From: Galbitalea sp036271795
GTDB lineage: Bacteria; Actinomycetota; Actinomycetes; Actinomycetales; Microbacteriaceae
Direction of reading: 5' to 3'
Length of the DNA: 64,000 bases
NCBI GenBank assembly: GCA_036271795.1
Contig: DATAZY010000096.1
Coordinates: 89,889-153,888 of the forward strand
How positions within the stretch are numbered: position 1 is the first letter of the stretch; each line of letters starts with the position of its first letter. Of the stretch, positions 1 to 8,997 are shown in pieces. The translations under genes and the position numbers were made by a program. A model generated the notes under the pieces. The model saw only the letters and a program-made list of their open reading frames with translations. It was not told the origin of the DNA and did not search any database.

Positions 1-464
1 TCCTGCACCTGACACCCACCGCGATACCGTGGCTGAGCAGCCCGAACGTCGCCCTCGTCTCCGTCGTGCTGGTCAACATCTGGCTCGGTATTCCGTTCAA
101 CGCGACCCTCTTGTATGGGGGTCTGCAGGGAATTCCGGATGAACTGTACGAAGCCGCCTCGCTGGATGGTGCGACCGGATGGAAAGCGTTCCGATATGTG
201 ACATGGCCGAACCTACGGCCGGTAGTCAGCGTCGTGCTCGTGCTCGGGGTCGTCTACACGCTAAAAGTTCTCGACATCATCCTTGGGCTCACCGGCGGAG
301 GGCCCGCAAATGCGACGCAAACCCTTGCCACCAATTCGTACCAGCAATCATTTGTGCTGTTCTCATTCGGCACCGGCGCGGCGATCAGCAACATCCTGAT
401 CATCATCTCCCTTGTTTTCACGGTCGTGTATTTGCGGCTTAACCGACGCGCGATCGACGAATAG
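1..464 (+). CDS. Sugar ABC transporter permease (MalF-type), 3' part
   Basis: This is the C-terminal part of an inner-membrane permease of a CUT1-type sugar ABC importer. The reading frame is open from base 3, so the start lies outside the window. The EAA loop that docks the ATPase is visible at EAASLDGATGWKAF, followed by the usual W..PNLRP segment and three further hydrophobic segments, and the protein ends RRAIDE. The next gene is the partner permease 9 bases downstream, so the two form a heterodimeric channel. Family is clear; the substrate cannot be read from the permease, but the glycosidase behind it suggests an alpha-linked oligosaccharide. Confidence 0.9.
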   Translation, partial: LHLTPTAIPWLSSPNVALVSVVLVNIWLGIPFNATLLYGGLQGIPDELYEAASLDGATGWKAFRYVTWPNLRPVVSVVLVLGVVYTLKVLDIILGLTGGGPANATQTLATNSYQQSFVLFSFGTGAAISNILIIISLVFTVVYLRLNRRAIDE

Positions 465-473
465 AGCACCGTA

Positions 474-1289
474 ATGAAGCGAACAAGAGCGAGGCAACTG
501 CCGTACACCGTCCTCGGCATCGGGTTTTTGGCGATCATGCTGTTTCCGGTCTACTGGATGGTGAACACATCCCTGCAATCGGGCCCGGCGGCGGTCAATG
601 CGACATTTTTTCCACTGCATCCGAATTTCTCTGCTTACCAACAGGCGATCAGCGAGCAATTGGGAAATATGGGTACCAGTTTGGCTGTCGCCGGCGGAAC
701 GGTGATTTTTTCCCTGGTGGTCGCAACGCCTGCCGCGTACGCGCTCGCAAAGTTTCGACTTCGATGGGTGAGCCTGGTCATGCTCGCTCTGCTGATCTCA
801 CAAATGATCCCCGGGATCGTGATCGCGAACGCGTTGTATACCGCCTACAACGACCTCGGCCTGCTCAACAGCATCCCGGGGCTCGTTCTTGCGGACGGGA
901 CGACCTCCATTCCGTTCGCAATCCTGATCCTTCGCGCGTTCATGGAGTCCATTCCGCCATCGCTGATCGAAGCTGCGCGCGTGGATGGGGCCGGGCATTG
1001 GCGAGCGTTCTGGTCGATCGTCATTCCCGTTAGTCGAAACTCGATCATTACCGCCGGGCTATTCAGTTTCTTGTTCGCGTGGAGCGACTTCGTGTTCGCC
1101 GTGACGCTGACAACCGCATCGACGGTGCGGCCCGTGACGCTGGGCATCTACAGCTACCTGACGGCGAACATCCAGAGCTGGGCACCGGTGATGGCGACTG
1201 CGGCATTGGCCTCTGTTCCCGCCGTCATCTTCCTTGTCTTTGCGCAACGCTACATCGCGGCTGGGGCTCTCGGCGGAGCGATCAAATGA
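474..1289 (+). CDS. Sugar ABC transporter permease (MalG-type)
   Basis: This 271-residue protein is the second membrane subunit of the importer, of normal length for the MalG/CUT1 family. It has about six hydrophobic segments and an EAA loop at EAARVDGAGHWRAF, with PVSRNSIITAG after it. It starts ATGAAGCG shortly after the stop of the first permease. Its TGA stop overlaps the ATG of the glycosidase (ATGA), so all three are probably translationally coupled. The N-terminus is basic (KRTRAR) and short, as is usual for this subunit. Confidence 0.92.
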   Translation: MKRTRARQLPYTVLGIGFLAIMLFPVYWMVNTSLQSGPAAVNATFFPLHPNFSAYQQAISEQLGNMGTSLAVAGGTVIFSLVVATPAAYALAKFRLRWVSLVMLALLISQMIPGIVIANALYTAYNDLGLLNSIPGLVLADGTTSIPFAILILRAFMESIPPSLIEAARVDGAGHWRAFWSIVIPVSRNSIITAGLFSFLFAWSDFVFAVTLTTASTVRPVTLGIYSYLTANIQSWAPVMATAALASVPAVIFLVFAQRYIAAGALGGAIK

Positions 1290-3355
1290 CCGTGGATCAC
1301 GTCATCCCGTACCCACGTCAAAACAATCTCGAGGAACAGATTCACATGCCGCTTTTCCACCCCATCGCCAACGGACTTGAGGTCCGCCACCGCCACGAGG
1401 TGCTCCAAATCGAGGCCTGGGGCAACGACGCTGTTCGTGTCCGCGCCGCTCAGCATTCGATCGAGCCGCGGGATCACGGGGCCTTGGACACGCCCCCGGC
1501 GAGCGCACCACCGTCGATCGAGATCGCTGGTGACCGCGCCGAGATAACACAGGGAAAGATTCGGGTGGTCGTCACCCTGAATCGTTTGGAGGCAAACCCG
1601 GAACCCTTCCTGGGGTTCTTTCACGCGCAGACGGGCAAACCCCTGCTTCGCGAACAGCGCGAACATTTCTGGGCACCGGGCGCGCGCGTCTACTTCGGAA
1701 ACCGTGCTGGAAACTATGAGCTGCAGCAGGAGTTCGAGGCGCACGACGACGAGCTGTTGTTCGGTATGGGACAACGAACTCACGGACGACTCAATCTCAA
1801 GGGGCTGGCGCTCGACCTCACCCAACGCAACGGTGAGGTCAACATCCCTTTCGTGCTCTCGAATCGGGGCTACGGACTGCTCTGGAACCTGCCGGCGATC
1901 GGTCGGGTCGAGTTCGCAACCAACGCGACCCGCTGGCAGGCGACGCAAGGCCGCCAGATCGACTATTGGATCACCGCGGGGGACACCCCTGCAGATATCC
2001 TCGCATCGTATGCGGACGCGACGGGGCACGTTCCGGACCTTCCTACCTGGGCGAGCGGCTTCTGGCAATCCAAGCTCCGCTACCGCACCCAGAACGAGCT
2101 CATGGATGTGGCTCGGGAATTCAAACGTCGCAGGTTGCCGCTGTCGGTAATCGTCTCCGATTATTTCCATTGGTCGGCGATGGGCGACTACAGATTCGAC
2201 CGCGACGAATGGCCTGATCCGGCGGCAATGGTCGACGAGCTTCGCGAGATGGGTGTCGAGCTCATGGTGTCCGTGTGGCCGACGGTATCGCCGTTGTCTG
2301 AGCACTACGCCGAGTACCGAGATGCAGGGCTGCTTGTTGGCACGGATCAGGGCGTGGAGGCGCACCAGGTTATTCGGGATAAGGGAATGCCGCAGCCTCT
2401 CCCGGTCAGTTTTTACGACCCCACCAACCCTCGGACACGTGACTTCGTCTGGAACCTAGTCCGGGAGAATTACGCGAAATACGGTATCCGGGTGTGGTGG
2501 CTCGACGCATCGGAGCCCGAGATCAACCCAGCCCATCCGGCGAACCTCTCCTTCTACGCCGGACCCGGCGCCCAGGTCGCCAATATTTACCCGCGGGACA
2601 ACTCGAGGCTGTTCGCCGAGGGAATGACGGCGGATGGTCTGCCGCAGACCGTATTGTTTTCTCGCTCGGCATGGGCCGGCTCCCAAAAATACGGCACAGC
2701 CGTTTGGTCGGGGGACATCCCGGCGACCTGGGAGTCACTCGCAACGCAGGTGCGGGCGGGGCTCAATATCGCGATTTCGGGCATTCCGTGGTGGACCACA
2801 GACATCGGGGGCTTTCATGGCGGCGATCCGTCAGATCCCGCCTATCAAGAGCTCATGATTCGATGGTTTCAGTTCGGCGTGTTTTGCCCGCTATTTCGGC
2901 TGCACGGAGATCGCGAACCACGAACGCCCACCGGATATCTGCAGACTGGCGGGCCGAACGAGCCATGGTCTTACGGTGATCAGGCATACGAAGTCATCCG
3001 CGACCTGATGAACCTCCGCGAGCGCATGCGCCCGTACATCCACGAGCAGATGGCGATCGCTCAGCGCACTGGACTGCCTCCGATGCGACCGCTATTCGTC
3101 GATCACCCGGACGACGAGCACGTCTGGCTGGTCGACGATGAATTCATGTTCGGAACAGACATCCTTGTCGCGCCTGTGCTCCAGGCAGGGCAGGCGACGA
3201 GAGAGGTGTACCTCCCGGCCGGATTCGACTGGACCAACGTGTGGACAGGGATCACCCACGCGGGAGGCAGAAGCCTTGCCGTGGAAACGCCCATCGATCG
3301 CATTCCACTCTTCACCATCGCCGGAAGCAGCATCCTGGCAACACTCCGAGGCTAG
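1286..3355 (+). CDS. GH31 family alpha-glycosidase (alpha-xylosidase/alpha-glucosidase-like)
   Basis: This is a cytoplasmic exo-acting glycoside hydrolase of family 31, which releases alpha-linked glucose or xylose from the non-reducing end with retention. The catalytic nucleophile is the Asp of WWLDASEPE (near residue 407) and the acid/base is the Asp of VWSGDIPATW (near residue 477). IAISGIPWWTTDIGGF and FRLHGDREP complete the active site. The nucleophile motif WWLDASEPE is close to that of Xyl31A-type alpha-xylosidases and transglucosidases, so alpha-xylosidase is as likely as alpha-glucosidase. Length is 689 residues from the ATG that overlaps the permease stop. An in-frame ATG at 1346 with GAGGAA upstream is an alternative start. 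No signal peptide is seen, which fits hydrolysis after import. Confidence 0.9.
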   Translation: MTVDHVIPYPRQNNLEEQIHMPLFHPIANGLEVRHRHEVLQIEAWGNDAVRVRAAQHSIEPRDHGALDTPPASAPPSIEIAGDRAEITQGKIRVVVTLNRLEANPEPFLGFFHAQTGKPLLREQREHFWAPGARVYFGNRAGNYELQQEFEAHDDELLFGMGQRTHGRLNLKGLALDLTQRNGEVNIPFVLSNRGYGLLWNLPAIGRVEFATNATRWQATQGRQIDYWITAGDTPADILASYADATGHVPDLPTWASGFWQSKLRYRTQNELMDVAREFKRRRLPLSVIVSDYFHWSAMGDYRFDRDEWPDPAAMVDELREMGVELMVSVWPTVSPLSEHYAEYRDAGLLVGTDQGVEAHQVIRDKGMPQPLPVSFYDPTNPRTRDFVWNLVRENYAKYGIRVWWLDASEPEINPAHPANLSFYAGPGAQVANIYPRDNSRLFAEGMTADGLPQTVLFSRSAWAGSQKYGTAVWSGDIPATWESLATQVRAGLNIAISGIPWWTTDIGGFHGGDPSDPAYQELMIRWFQFGVFCPLFRLHGDREPRTPTGYLQTGGPNEPWSYGDQAYEVIRDLMNLRERMRPYIHEQMAIAQRTGLPPMRPLFVDHPDDEHVWLVDDEFMFGTDILVAPVLQAGQATREVYLPAGFDWTNVWTGITHAGGRSLAVETPIDRIPLFTIAGSSILATLRG

Positions 3356-4152
3356 TTTCGAGCGTGTTGCCCATCCCCTTTCCCCGTTGCTTCCTCCTGC
3401 TGTTGAAAAGGGAAACGGTTACATCTTTGGGTTGAGTCGAGCTGAGAACCTTGCGGGCCTTTCCGTCGTTGCTGGGTTAATCGGTTTCGCGGGAAACTAG
3501 TTCGTTGCGATCTACCGCATCCGCGTTGGCAAACAGATCAGTTCGGCAGCACTAGTCGCTGACGGGGTGCCATGCGCGGCTGGACGGTTGACCTCTTTAT
3601 TTGTCGTCCTTGGTGCGTTCGGTGTGATGATCGGGATTCCGCTGACGGAGCCGATCAGGTCTGCAGATCGCAGATTTCGATCCTCATCCTGTGGGGGAAA
3701 GGTGAGAAGCATTACTCGAAGGCTGATGGACGGTATCGATCCGGGCTCCTTGAAGCGGCGTAATAAGCTCCTGAGCACGTGACCGGGACCGCGGCCGTGT
3801 CAGCGATCAAGCGGCGGGGGTCGGGCCACCGGCTCCAGGCCACTGCCTTCGTGCAGGTCGCCATCTGAAGCTGGCGGGGTTGAGTTGAAAGTCGAGAGAT
3901 CACGGGATCGACGCCCGTCGGAGCCACTACATGTAAATAGGCTTTGAGCAGCTTACTTAATAACTTTGGCGTCCGGAATTAAGGTCCGAAGCGGGCGCTC
4001 TTGACTACAATTCGACTAGATCTCAATTGGTCAGCCAGTAGTTAACTGGGTTTTGAACAGGCACTGACTACATGATTCGTTCGCCTTGATGGCCCCTAAC
4101 ACCACCGCGACTTTGGCAGAGGCGTCCGCTTCTGCATGCATACTGGCTCTCT
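3356..4152. other. Gene-poor stretch after the GH31 gene
   Basis: No convincing protein-coding gene is seen in these 797 bases. The short open frames present lack ribosome binding sites and have atypical composition. The only structured item is a tRNA-like sequence near 3831-3929. A/T content rises around 3940-4060, as expected of non-coding DNA between two convergent transcription units. Confidence 0.6.
3831..3929 (+). other. tRNA-like sequence, probably a degenerate tRNA or attachment-site remnant
   Basis: GGCTCC at 3831 pairs with GGAGCC at 3920. A perfect T-arm-like hairpin is present (stem ACGGG/CCCGT, seven-base loop ATCGACG, 3902-3918), and a five-base stem CGCCA/TGGCG encloses the loop TCTGAAGC. 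The T loop lacks the usual TTC start, the D-loop has no GG, and the anticodon loop has eight bases. It is therefore not a normal tRNA. It may be a decayed tRNA, an integration remnant, or chance. Confidence 0.3.
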
Positions 4153-5358
4153 TCAGACCAACCGTGTTACACGGCTCGCGACGAGCGCGAGGACTGCCGC
4201 GACCAAGAGTCCGGCGGCGCCAATCACGCAGATGAGGGCGGCAGCGAGGCCGGAGACGATCAGGCTCCCTCCGACGGCCGCGCCGACGGCCTGTCCGACG
4301 TAGGTTCCGGTGGAGTTGAACGCAATGACGACGCTGGCGGTCTTTGGGTGCATGCCGGTCAGCATGTGGTTGTCTGGGGCGACAAACCCCCAACTTCCGA
4401 TGCCACCGACGACCGCAAATGCAAGCACGACAGCACCATTCGGGATGAAAGCGATGCCGAGCAATGCCAGAGCCAGCAGTGCAATGGACAGAGCCGAGGT
4501 CCTCCCGGCCCCAATCCTCTCCGTCATCCAGCCGCTGCCGAATGCCCCGACCGCGCCACCAACGCCCCAGACAAGAAGGAAAATGGCCAGCGCGCTTCCG
4601 GTGACGTGGGCTGTGCGGTCAAGGATCGGCGCGATGTAGGTGTAGACCATGATCCCGGATCCCGTGGCAAGTGCGGTCACACCAACGACGAGCAGCACGC
4701 GACGTTGTGCCATCAGGGCGAATCGTGCGCGTAGCGGTGATTGCGCGTCCCCATTGAGGTGCGGCAGAACGATGGAGATGGCGACGAGGGCGACGATTCC
4801 GAGGGCTGCGACAAGAAGGAGGCTGCCCTGCCAACCGACCTGTTGTCCGATGGCCGTACCGGCAGGGACTCCAATGACCGTGCCCAGTGCGATGCCACCC
4901 AATACCACTGACAGTGCCCGGCCCCGCCGCGCCGGCCCCGCCAGCGTTGTAGCCGCAGCGTTGGCCGTCGGTGTGAAGCTCGCCGCTCCGAGCGCGGTGA
5001 GTACCCGACTAATCAGCAGCACAGCCAGCGTTGGAGCGAACGCGCCCGCGATGTTTCCGACGGTGAACAGGGCGAGGGCGATGAGGATGAGGGCCTTTCG
5101 CGGGAGTCGCTGCGTCAGCACCGAGAGGAACGGTGCTGCGATCGCGTAGGTGATCGCAAAAGCGGTCACAACCTGCCCCGCCGCGCCTTCGGAGACCCTC
5201 AACCCGCGCGCGAGCTCGGGAAGAATGCCGGCCAGGACAAAGGAGTCGGTACCAATGGCGAAGGTGCCGACGGCGAACAACATAGTTGCCGGCAACCAAC
5301 GGGCTCCGGCGTGCGGCGGTGCCGCAACGGGCGATGATGCTGTCGATGTATCGGTCAT
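4153..5358 (-). CDS. MFS transporter, DHA1-type drug/sugar efflux
   Basis: This 401-residue polytopic membrane protein has about twelve hydrophobic segments, the size of a DHA1 major facilitator. The TM1 region reads FAVGTFAIGTDSFVLAGILPELA, and the conserved RVLTALGAA and PARRGRA segments match AraJ/Cml-type exporters. I start at the ATG at 5358 because MTDTSTASS leads directly into TM1; the upstream extension has no features of its own. The gene is divergent from an XRE-type regulator 82 bases away with a palindrome between them, so the regulator probably controls this exporter. Substrate is unknown. Confidence 0.85.
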   Translation of the reverse strand: MTDTSTASSPVAAPPHAGARWLPATMLFAVGTFAIGTDSFVLAGILPELARGLRVSEGAAGQVVTAFAITYAIAAPFLSVLTQRLPRKALILIALALFTVGNIAGAFAPTLAVLLISRVLTALGAASFTPTANAAATTLAGPARRGRALSVVLGGIALGTVIGVPAGTAIGQQVGWQGSLLLVAALGIVALVAISIVLPHLNGDAQSPLRARFALMAQRRVLLVVGVTALATGSGIMVYTYIAPILDRTAHVTGSALAIFLLVWGVGGAVGAFGSGWMTERIGAGRTSALSIALLALALLGIAFIPNGAVVLAFAVVGGIGSWGFVAPDNHMLTGMHPKTASVVIAFNSTGTYVGQAVGAAVGGSLIVSGLAAALICVIGAAGLLVAAVLALVASRVTRLV

Positions 5359-5400
5359 GTCCCCAGCGTGCGCTGACGCGTTAAACTGGTACAGAGACGG

Positions 5401-5416
5401 TTCATGCTGGTATGAA
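5401..5416. promoter_or_regulatory. Inverted repeat TTCAT-N6-ATGAA between divergent genes
   Basis: A perfect five-base inverted repeat with a six-base spacer lies midway between the MFS gene and the XRE regulator gene. CTGGTA occurs in direct repeat nearby (5386 and 5407). The position fits an operator shared by both promoters. Confidence 0.45.
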
Positions 5417-5440
5417 GAGCACCCGTTTGAGGAGGTAGTC

Positions 5441-6259
5441 GTGCCCGACACTGTGCAGAGAGCTGAACTTGCCGAGTTTCTTCGCGCGAAGCGGGAGGCG
5501 ACCGATCCCGTCAGCGTCGGGCTCATTCCCGGCGGTCGTCGCCGTACGCCAGGGCTTCGCCGAGAAGAACTCGCCCAGCTCGCCGGCGTCAGCGTGACCT
5601 GGTACACATGGCTCGAGCAGGCGCGTGACATTACCGTGAGCCGTCAGGTACTCGAGAGCCTGGTCCGAGAGCTCCGACTTACGCCGGCCGAGCGGGCCCA
5701 CGTCTTCACCCTCGCAGGCATGGCGTTGCCGGTCGAGGTACCCCATCCCCACACTGTGGATAGTCTTCTGAGCCGACTTGTCCACGACTTCATGCCAAAA
5801 CCTGCGTACGTTGCGAACCCATGGTGGGACATCCTGGTCGCAAATGAGGCCTACTCCACCCTGCTCGGCGGACTTAACCATCGACCGCCGCCGGAACGCA
5901 ACATCCTTTGGATCACCGTCACTGAGTCACGCAGGACGGGCTTGTTCGTGGACTGGGCGACGGAAGCGCGTTCCCTGGCGGGACAATTGCGCGTCAACCT
6001 GGCGCAGCATCCGGATGATCCCCGCGGTCCACAACTACTGCGGTCCGTTTTGGAAGCAGATGATACTTTCCGCCAGATGTGGGATGAGCATACGGTGGCG
6101 CAATTCGAATCCTCCCGGAAACGGCTGCGCCACCCGGGGGTTGGACGGCTCAATCTCGACTATCTGAAGTTCGCACCAGCAAACGATGAACAGCTCTCAC
6201 TCATCCTTTTTCTACCCGCGGATGAGGCGACCGCCCGAAAACTGACCGAATTGGGTTGA
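5441..6259 (+). CDS. XRE-family regulator with MmyB-like ligand-binding domain
   Basis: This is a 272-residue cytoplasmic transcription regulator. The N-terminal helix-turn-helix reads RTPGLRREELAQLAGVSVTW followed by YTWLEQAR, the standard signature of MmyB-like regulators. Residues about 110-270 match the MLTR ligand-binding domain (PAYVANPWWDILVANEAY). The GTG start at 5441 is chosen because GAGGAGG stands nine bases before it. The gene is transcribed away from the MFS gene, and in this family such neighbours are usually the regulated target. The inducer is unknown. Confidence 0.85.
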   Translation: MPDTVQRAELAEFLRAKREATDPVSVGLIPGGRRRTPGLRREELAQLAGVSVTWYTWLEQARDITVSRQVLESLVRELRLTPAERAHVFTLAGMALPVEVPHPHTVDSLLSRLVHDFMPKPAYVANPWWDILVANEAYSTLLGGLNHRPPPERNILWITVTESRRTGLFVDWATEARSLAGQLRVNLAQHPDDPRGPQLLRSVLEADDTFRQMWDEHTVAQFESSRKRLRHPGVGRLNLDYLKFAPANDEQLSLILFLPADEATARKLTELG

Positions 6260-6527
6260 ACTCACTGGTTCCGAAAGACGATCGGAACTGGCAGGCGTGA
6301 GTCAGAGTTGGCTGTGGCCTGATTGCTCCGCCCACTGATCCGTCTATAGCCGTGTGGCTGCAAGCACGGCGCGACCTTCCCGATAGGGATTTTCAATTGT
6401 CCATGCGCCGACACCATCGAAAGCTCTGAAGGATCTAGGCCGCCCAGGCAAAGCGTAGGGGAGCTTCCTTGGTGGTTCATCGTCATCTCATGATTTCATT
6501 TGAGACATGCAACCCGTCGATGCTCGA

Positions 6528-6830
6528 TCACGCGAGCTGTCGCGCACCTGTCTCGAGCACCATCGCGGCGAGTGTGTCTTTGCAGTCTGGGCCGCGCCGG
6601 GCGCAGCGTCCATCTGTGCGGCTGCAACTGCGTCGTCGTAGAGGATGACCAGTTGGCCCGCGAAAAGGGCTGGGTTTTGCGCGCCCAACGGCCCGACGAG
6701 GTCGTCGAACATGCCGTGGAGCGATGCCCGGAAGTTCGCGGCCGCAGCGAGTTCCGGTCCGCCTTCTTGCGCCTCGGCGACCGCGTTCATGAAGGAGCAG
6801 CCTCGATAGTCGTGCTCTGCGAAAAGTTCG
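6528..6830 (-). pseudogene. TetR-family regulator, C-terminal remnant
   Basis: In the minus strand, HDYRGCSFMNAVAEAQ, NFRASLHGMFDDLVGP and FAGQLVILYDDAVAAAQ form a clear TetR ligand-binding-domain C-terminus. The N-terminal HTH is absent. Near the end the frame breaks after AQTAK, and the expected tail DTLAAMVLETGARQLA continues in another frame to 6528. Both the missing N-terminus and the frameshift mark it as a dead fragment. Confidence 0.75.
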
Positions 6831-6835
6831 CCATC

Positions 6836-7015
6836 GCTCCCACACTTGTCGTGAACGGCAGTCACGACATCGTGATCCCGACATCAACTCCTACACGCTG
6901 CAACAACAGATCTCCGGCGGCGAAACTGCTGATCTACCCCGACAGCGGACAGGGAGCGCAGTTCCAATATCCAGCCGACTTTGTCCGCGAAGCGACCAAC
7001 TTCTTAGAACACTGA
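6836..7015 (+). pseudogene. Alpha/beta hydrolase, C-terminal remnant
   Basis: The plus strand encodes PTLVVNGSHDIVIP, then a shifted segment INSYTLQQQISG, then AKLLIYPDSGQGAQFQYPADF and VREATNFLEH. This is the last 60 residues of an alpha/beta hydrolase, holding the catalytic Asp of the SHD motif. The catalytic His position reads GQG rather than GHG. Two frame changes and loss of the N-terminal three quarters show decay. It abuts the TetR remnant head-to-head, so a deletion removed both 5' ends. Confidence 0.7.
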
Positions 7016-7110
7016 CGGGGTCGAGCGGCGCAGCGATGCTGCCGATCAGATGGCGATTCGTTGTACCTAAGGCTCCCCGAGGAACAGCTCGATTCGGCAC
7101 AGCCACGTTC

Positions 7111-7815
7111 TCACGGGGCAGCGTGCCATTCCGACGGGTCTATGGTCTCTAAGCTCCGCAGCTCGGGCGCACGAAAGTCGAGAACTTGCTCGCTCTGGCC
7201 GTCGATAACAATCGCTTGCCCGTCGCTTAAGGTTCGGTACTTGGCGTTGTGGGCGACGAAGTAATCCACGACCTGCTCGATCTGAAAAGTTTGACTATCC
7301 CTCGATCGGTAGTGGGGCGCGATTCGATAGGGCACCAGATCAAGCCCGGACCAAACCACGTTGCTCTGATACGAGACCGGAACCTCGTGTGGATCATCCA
7401 CCAGGTCAATACCGTGAAGTGTTGGACCAGCGACAACCGCGCCTGCGCTGTAACCGCCATACGTCAGCCTTGATGCACGGAGAAGCCGCGGCAGGATCTC
7501 ATCAAGCCCGCTGTAGCGCATCGCTCGTCTCAGAACGAATGCGTTTCCACCCATCGCCCAGATGGCTCCGTACGCGCCGAGATCATCTTCGAGGTTCTTG
7601 GTGTGATCGAAATATCGGCGCAAATCCAACTCTTCGGAATGAAGGCCGATCGCACTCAGACGGGCAATCTCGTTGGCGAGACCAGCAGCCCTTTGGTTCT
7701 GGGGCATCCCGTCGTTCGCATTCGCCGTGATCGCAACTGGTTGGTTTTCACCGATCAAGTCTGCGAGGTTGGAAGGCACCCCACCGGGGTCGTACGACGC
7801 GAGATACAACTTCAC
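7111..7815 (-). CDS. S51 family peptidase (peptidase E-like)
   Basis: This 234-residue cytoplasmic serine peptidase has the class-I glutamine-amidotransferase-like fold of dipeptidase E. The nucleophile Ser sits in GGYSAGAVV near residue 120, after the MGGNAF turn, and APHYRS provides a candidate His. Family members cleave Asp-X dipeptides (PepE) or related substrates. It starts with GTG overlapping the kbl stop (GTGA), so it is the last gene of the threonine-degradation operon. Its role there is not obvious. Confidence 0.8.
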   Translation of the reverse strand: MKLYLASYDPGGVPSNLADLIGENQPVAITANANDGMPQNQRAAGLANEIARLSAIGLHSEELDLRRYFDHTKNLEDDLGAYGAIWAMGGNAFVLRRAMRYSGLDEILPRLLRASRLTYGGYSAGAVVAGPTLHGIDLVDDPHEVPVSYQSNVVWSGLDLVPYRIAPHYRSRDSQTFQIEQVVDYFVAHNAKYRTLSDGQAIVIDGQSEQVLDFRAPELRSLETIDPSEWHAAP

Positions 7816-8990
7816 GCCTCTTCCTCTCTCGCACCCACAAACGCGAGAACACCTGCCTCAATATCGGCATCCGAGTGAGCCGAAGAAAGTTGAACGCGGA
7901 TCCTGGCGCGTCCCATGGGAACTACTGGGTAGGTGAACGCCGTCGCGTACACGCCACGGGTGAACAGCCCGCGAGCGATCGCGGTGGCTTCGAGTTCGTC
8001 GGCAAACATGACGGGAACGATCGCGTGGTCGCCGGCAAGAACCAGAAACCCTTCCTCTTGCATCCGCGACCGCATCATGGCGGCGTTGTGCCAGAGGCGG
8101 TCTCGGCCCTCAGCATCGGCCCTCACAACGTCAAGCGCCGTTAGTGCACCCATCACGCTGGAGGGAGGCACCGCATTTGAGAAGAGGTACGGTCTCGCCC
8201 GCTGACGCAACAGGTCGACCACCTGACGAGACCCGCTCACGTATCCCCCCGTCGCACCGCCCAGCGCCTTTCCCAGGGTGCCGGTCAGGATGTCGACTCT
8301 GTCCTCGACACCGAACAGCTCCGGAGTGCCGCGGCCGGTCTTACCGACGAAACCCACCGCGTGCGAGTCGTCGACCATGACCATAGCGTCGTATTTTGCT
8401 GCCAGATCGCAAATCTCGGGAAGGGGCGCGTAGTAGCCATCCATGGAGAACACCCCGTCTGTGACGATTAATCTTCTTCGGGCTGACTGCGCTTGGATCA
8501 GTTGCGCTTCAAGGTCCTCCATGTCACGGTTCGCGTACCGAAGCCGCGCGGCCTTCGAGAGACGGATTCCGTCAATGATTGAGGCGTGATTGAGAGCATC
8601 CGAGATGATCGCGTCATCGGAGTCGAGCAGGACTTCGAAGATCGCTCCGTTCGCGTCGAAGCACGACGGGAACAGAATCGTGGCCTCGGTCTTTAGGAAC
8701 TCGGTCAAAGACTCTTCAAGTTCCAGATGGATTTTCTGCGTGCCGGAAATGAACCGCACGCTCGCCATGCCGAAGCCCCAGGTGTCCAACGCCGCTTTCG
8801 CCGCGCGTATGACGTCAGGATGATTGGCCAACCCGAGGTAGTTGTTGCTGCAAAAATTCAGCACCTCCCGATCGGCCACCTCAACACGCGGCCCCTGCGG
8901 ACTTGCTAGTGGTCGTTCGGATTTCAGCAGACCGGCCTTCTCGATCTCATTCAGGGTCTGCTGCAACTCGTCACGCAATTCGGTCTTCAT
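7812..8990 (-). CDS. kbl: Glycine C-acetyltransferase (2-amino-3-ketobutyrate CoA ligase)
   Basis: This 392-residue PLP enzyme of the alpha-oxoamine synthase family cleaves 2-amino-3-oxobutyrate with CoA to glycine and acetyl-CoA. FCSNNYLGLANHP near the N-terminus, VDDSHAVGFVGKTGRG and the PLP-lysine segment TGTLGKALGGATGG are diagnostic. The ATG at 8990 is used since MKTELRDELQQTL is the usual Kbl N-terminus; the tdh stop is 7 bases upstream. With Tdh it forms the two-step threonine-to-glycine route. Length is typical (about 395-400). Confidence 0.95.
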   Translation of the reverse strand: MKTELRDELQQTLNEIEKAGLLKSERPLASPQGPRVEVADREVLNFCSNNYLGLANHPDVIRAAKAALDTWGFGMASVRFISGTQKIHLELEESLTEFLKTEATILFPSCFDANGAIFEVLLDSDDAIISDALNHASIIDGIRLSKAARLRYANRDMEDLEAQLIQAQSARRRLIVTDGVFSMDGYYAPLPEICDLAAKYDAMVMVDDSHAVGFVGKTGRGTPELFGVEDRVDILTGTLGKALGGATGGYVSGSRQVVDLLRQRARPYLFSNAVPPSSVMGALTALDVVRADAEGRDRLWHNAAMMRSRMQEEGFLVLAGDHAIVPVMFADELEATAIARGLFTRGVYATAFTYPVVPMGRARIRVQLSSAHSDADIEAGVLAFVGAREEEA

Positions 8991-8997
8991 CGCGAAC

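Noticed and set aside
1079..1285. 5' extension of the GH31 reading frame back to 1079
   Set aside because: It runs through the permease gene in another frame. The ATG at 1286 overlaps the permease stop and has GGAG upstream.
1250..2365. Long minus-strand open frame opposite the GH31 gene
   Set aside because: Arg-rich, no domains, entirely antisense to a well-supported gene; a high-GC shadow.
5150..5440. N-terminal extension of the XRE regulator into the MFS gene
   Set aside because: It would overlap the divergent gene, and the GTG at 5441 has a strong ribosome binding site.
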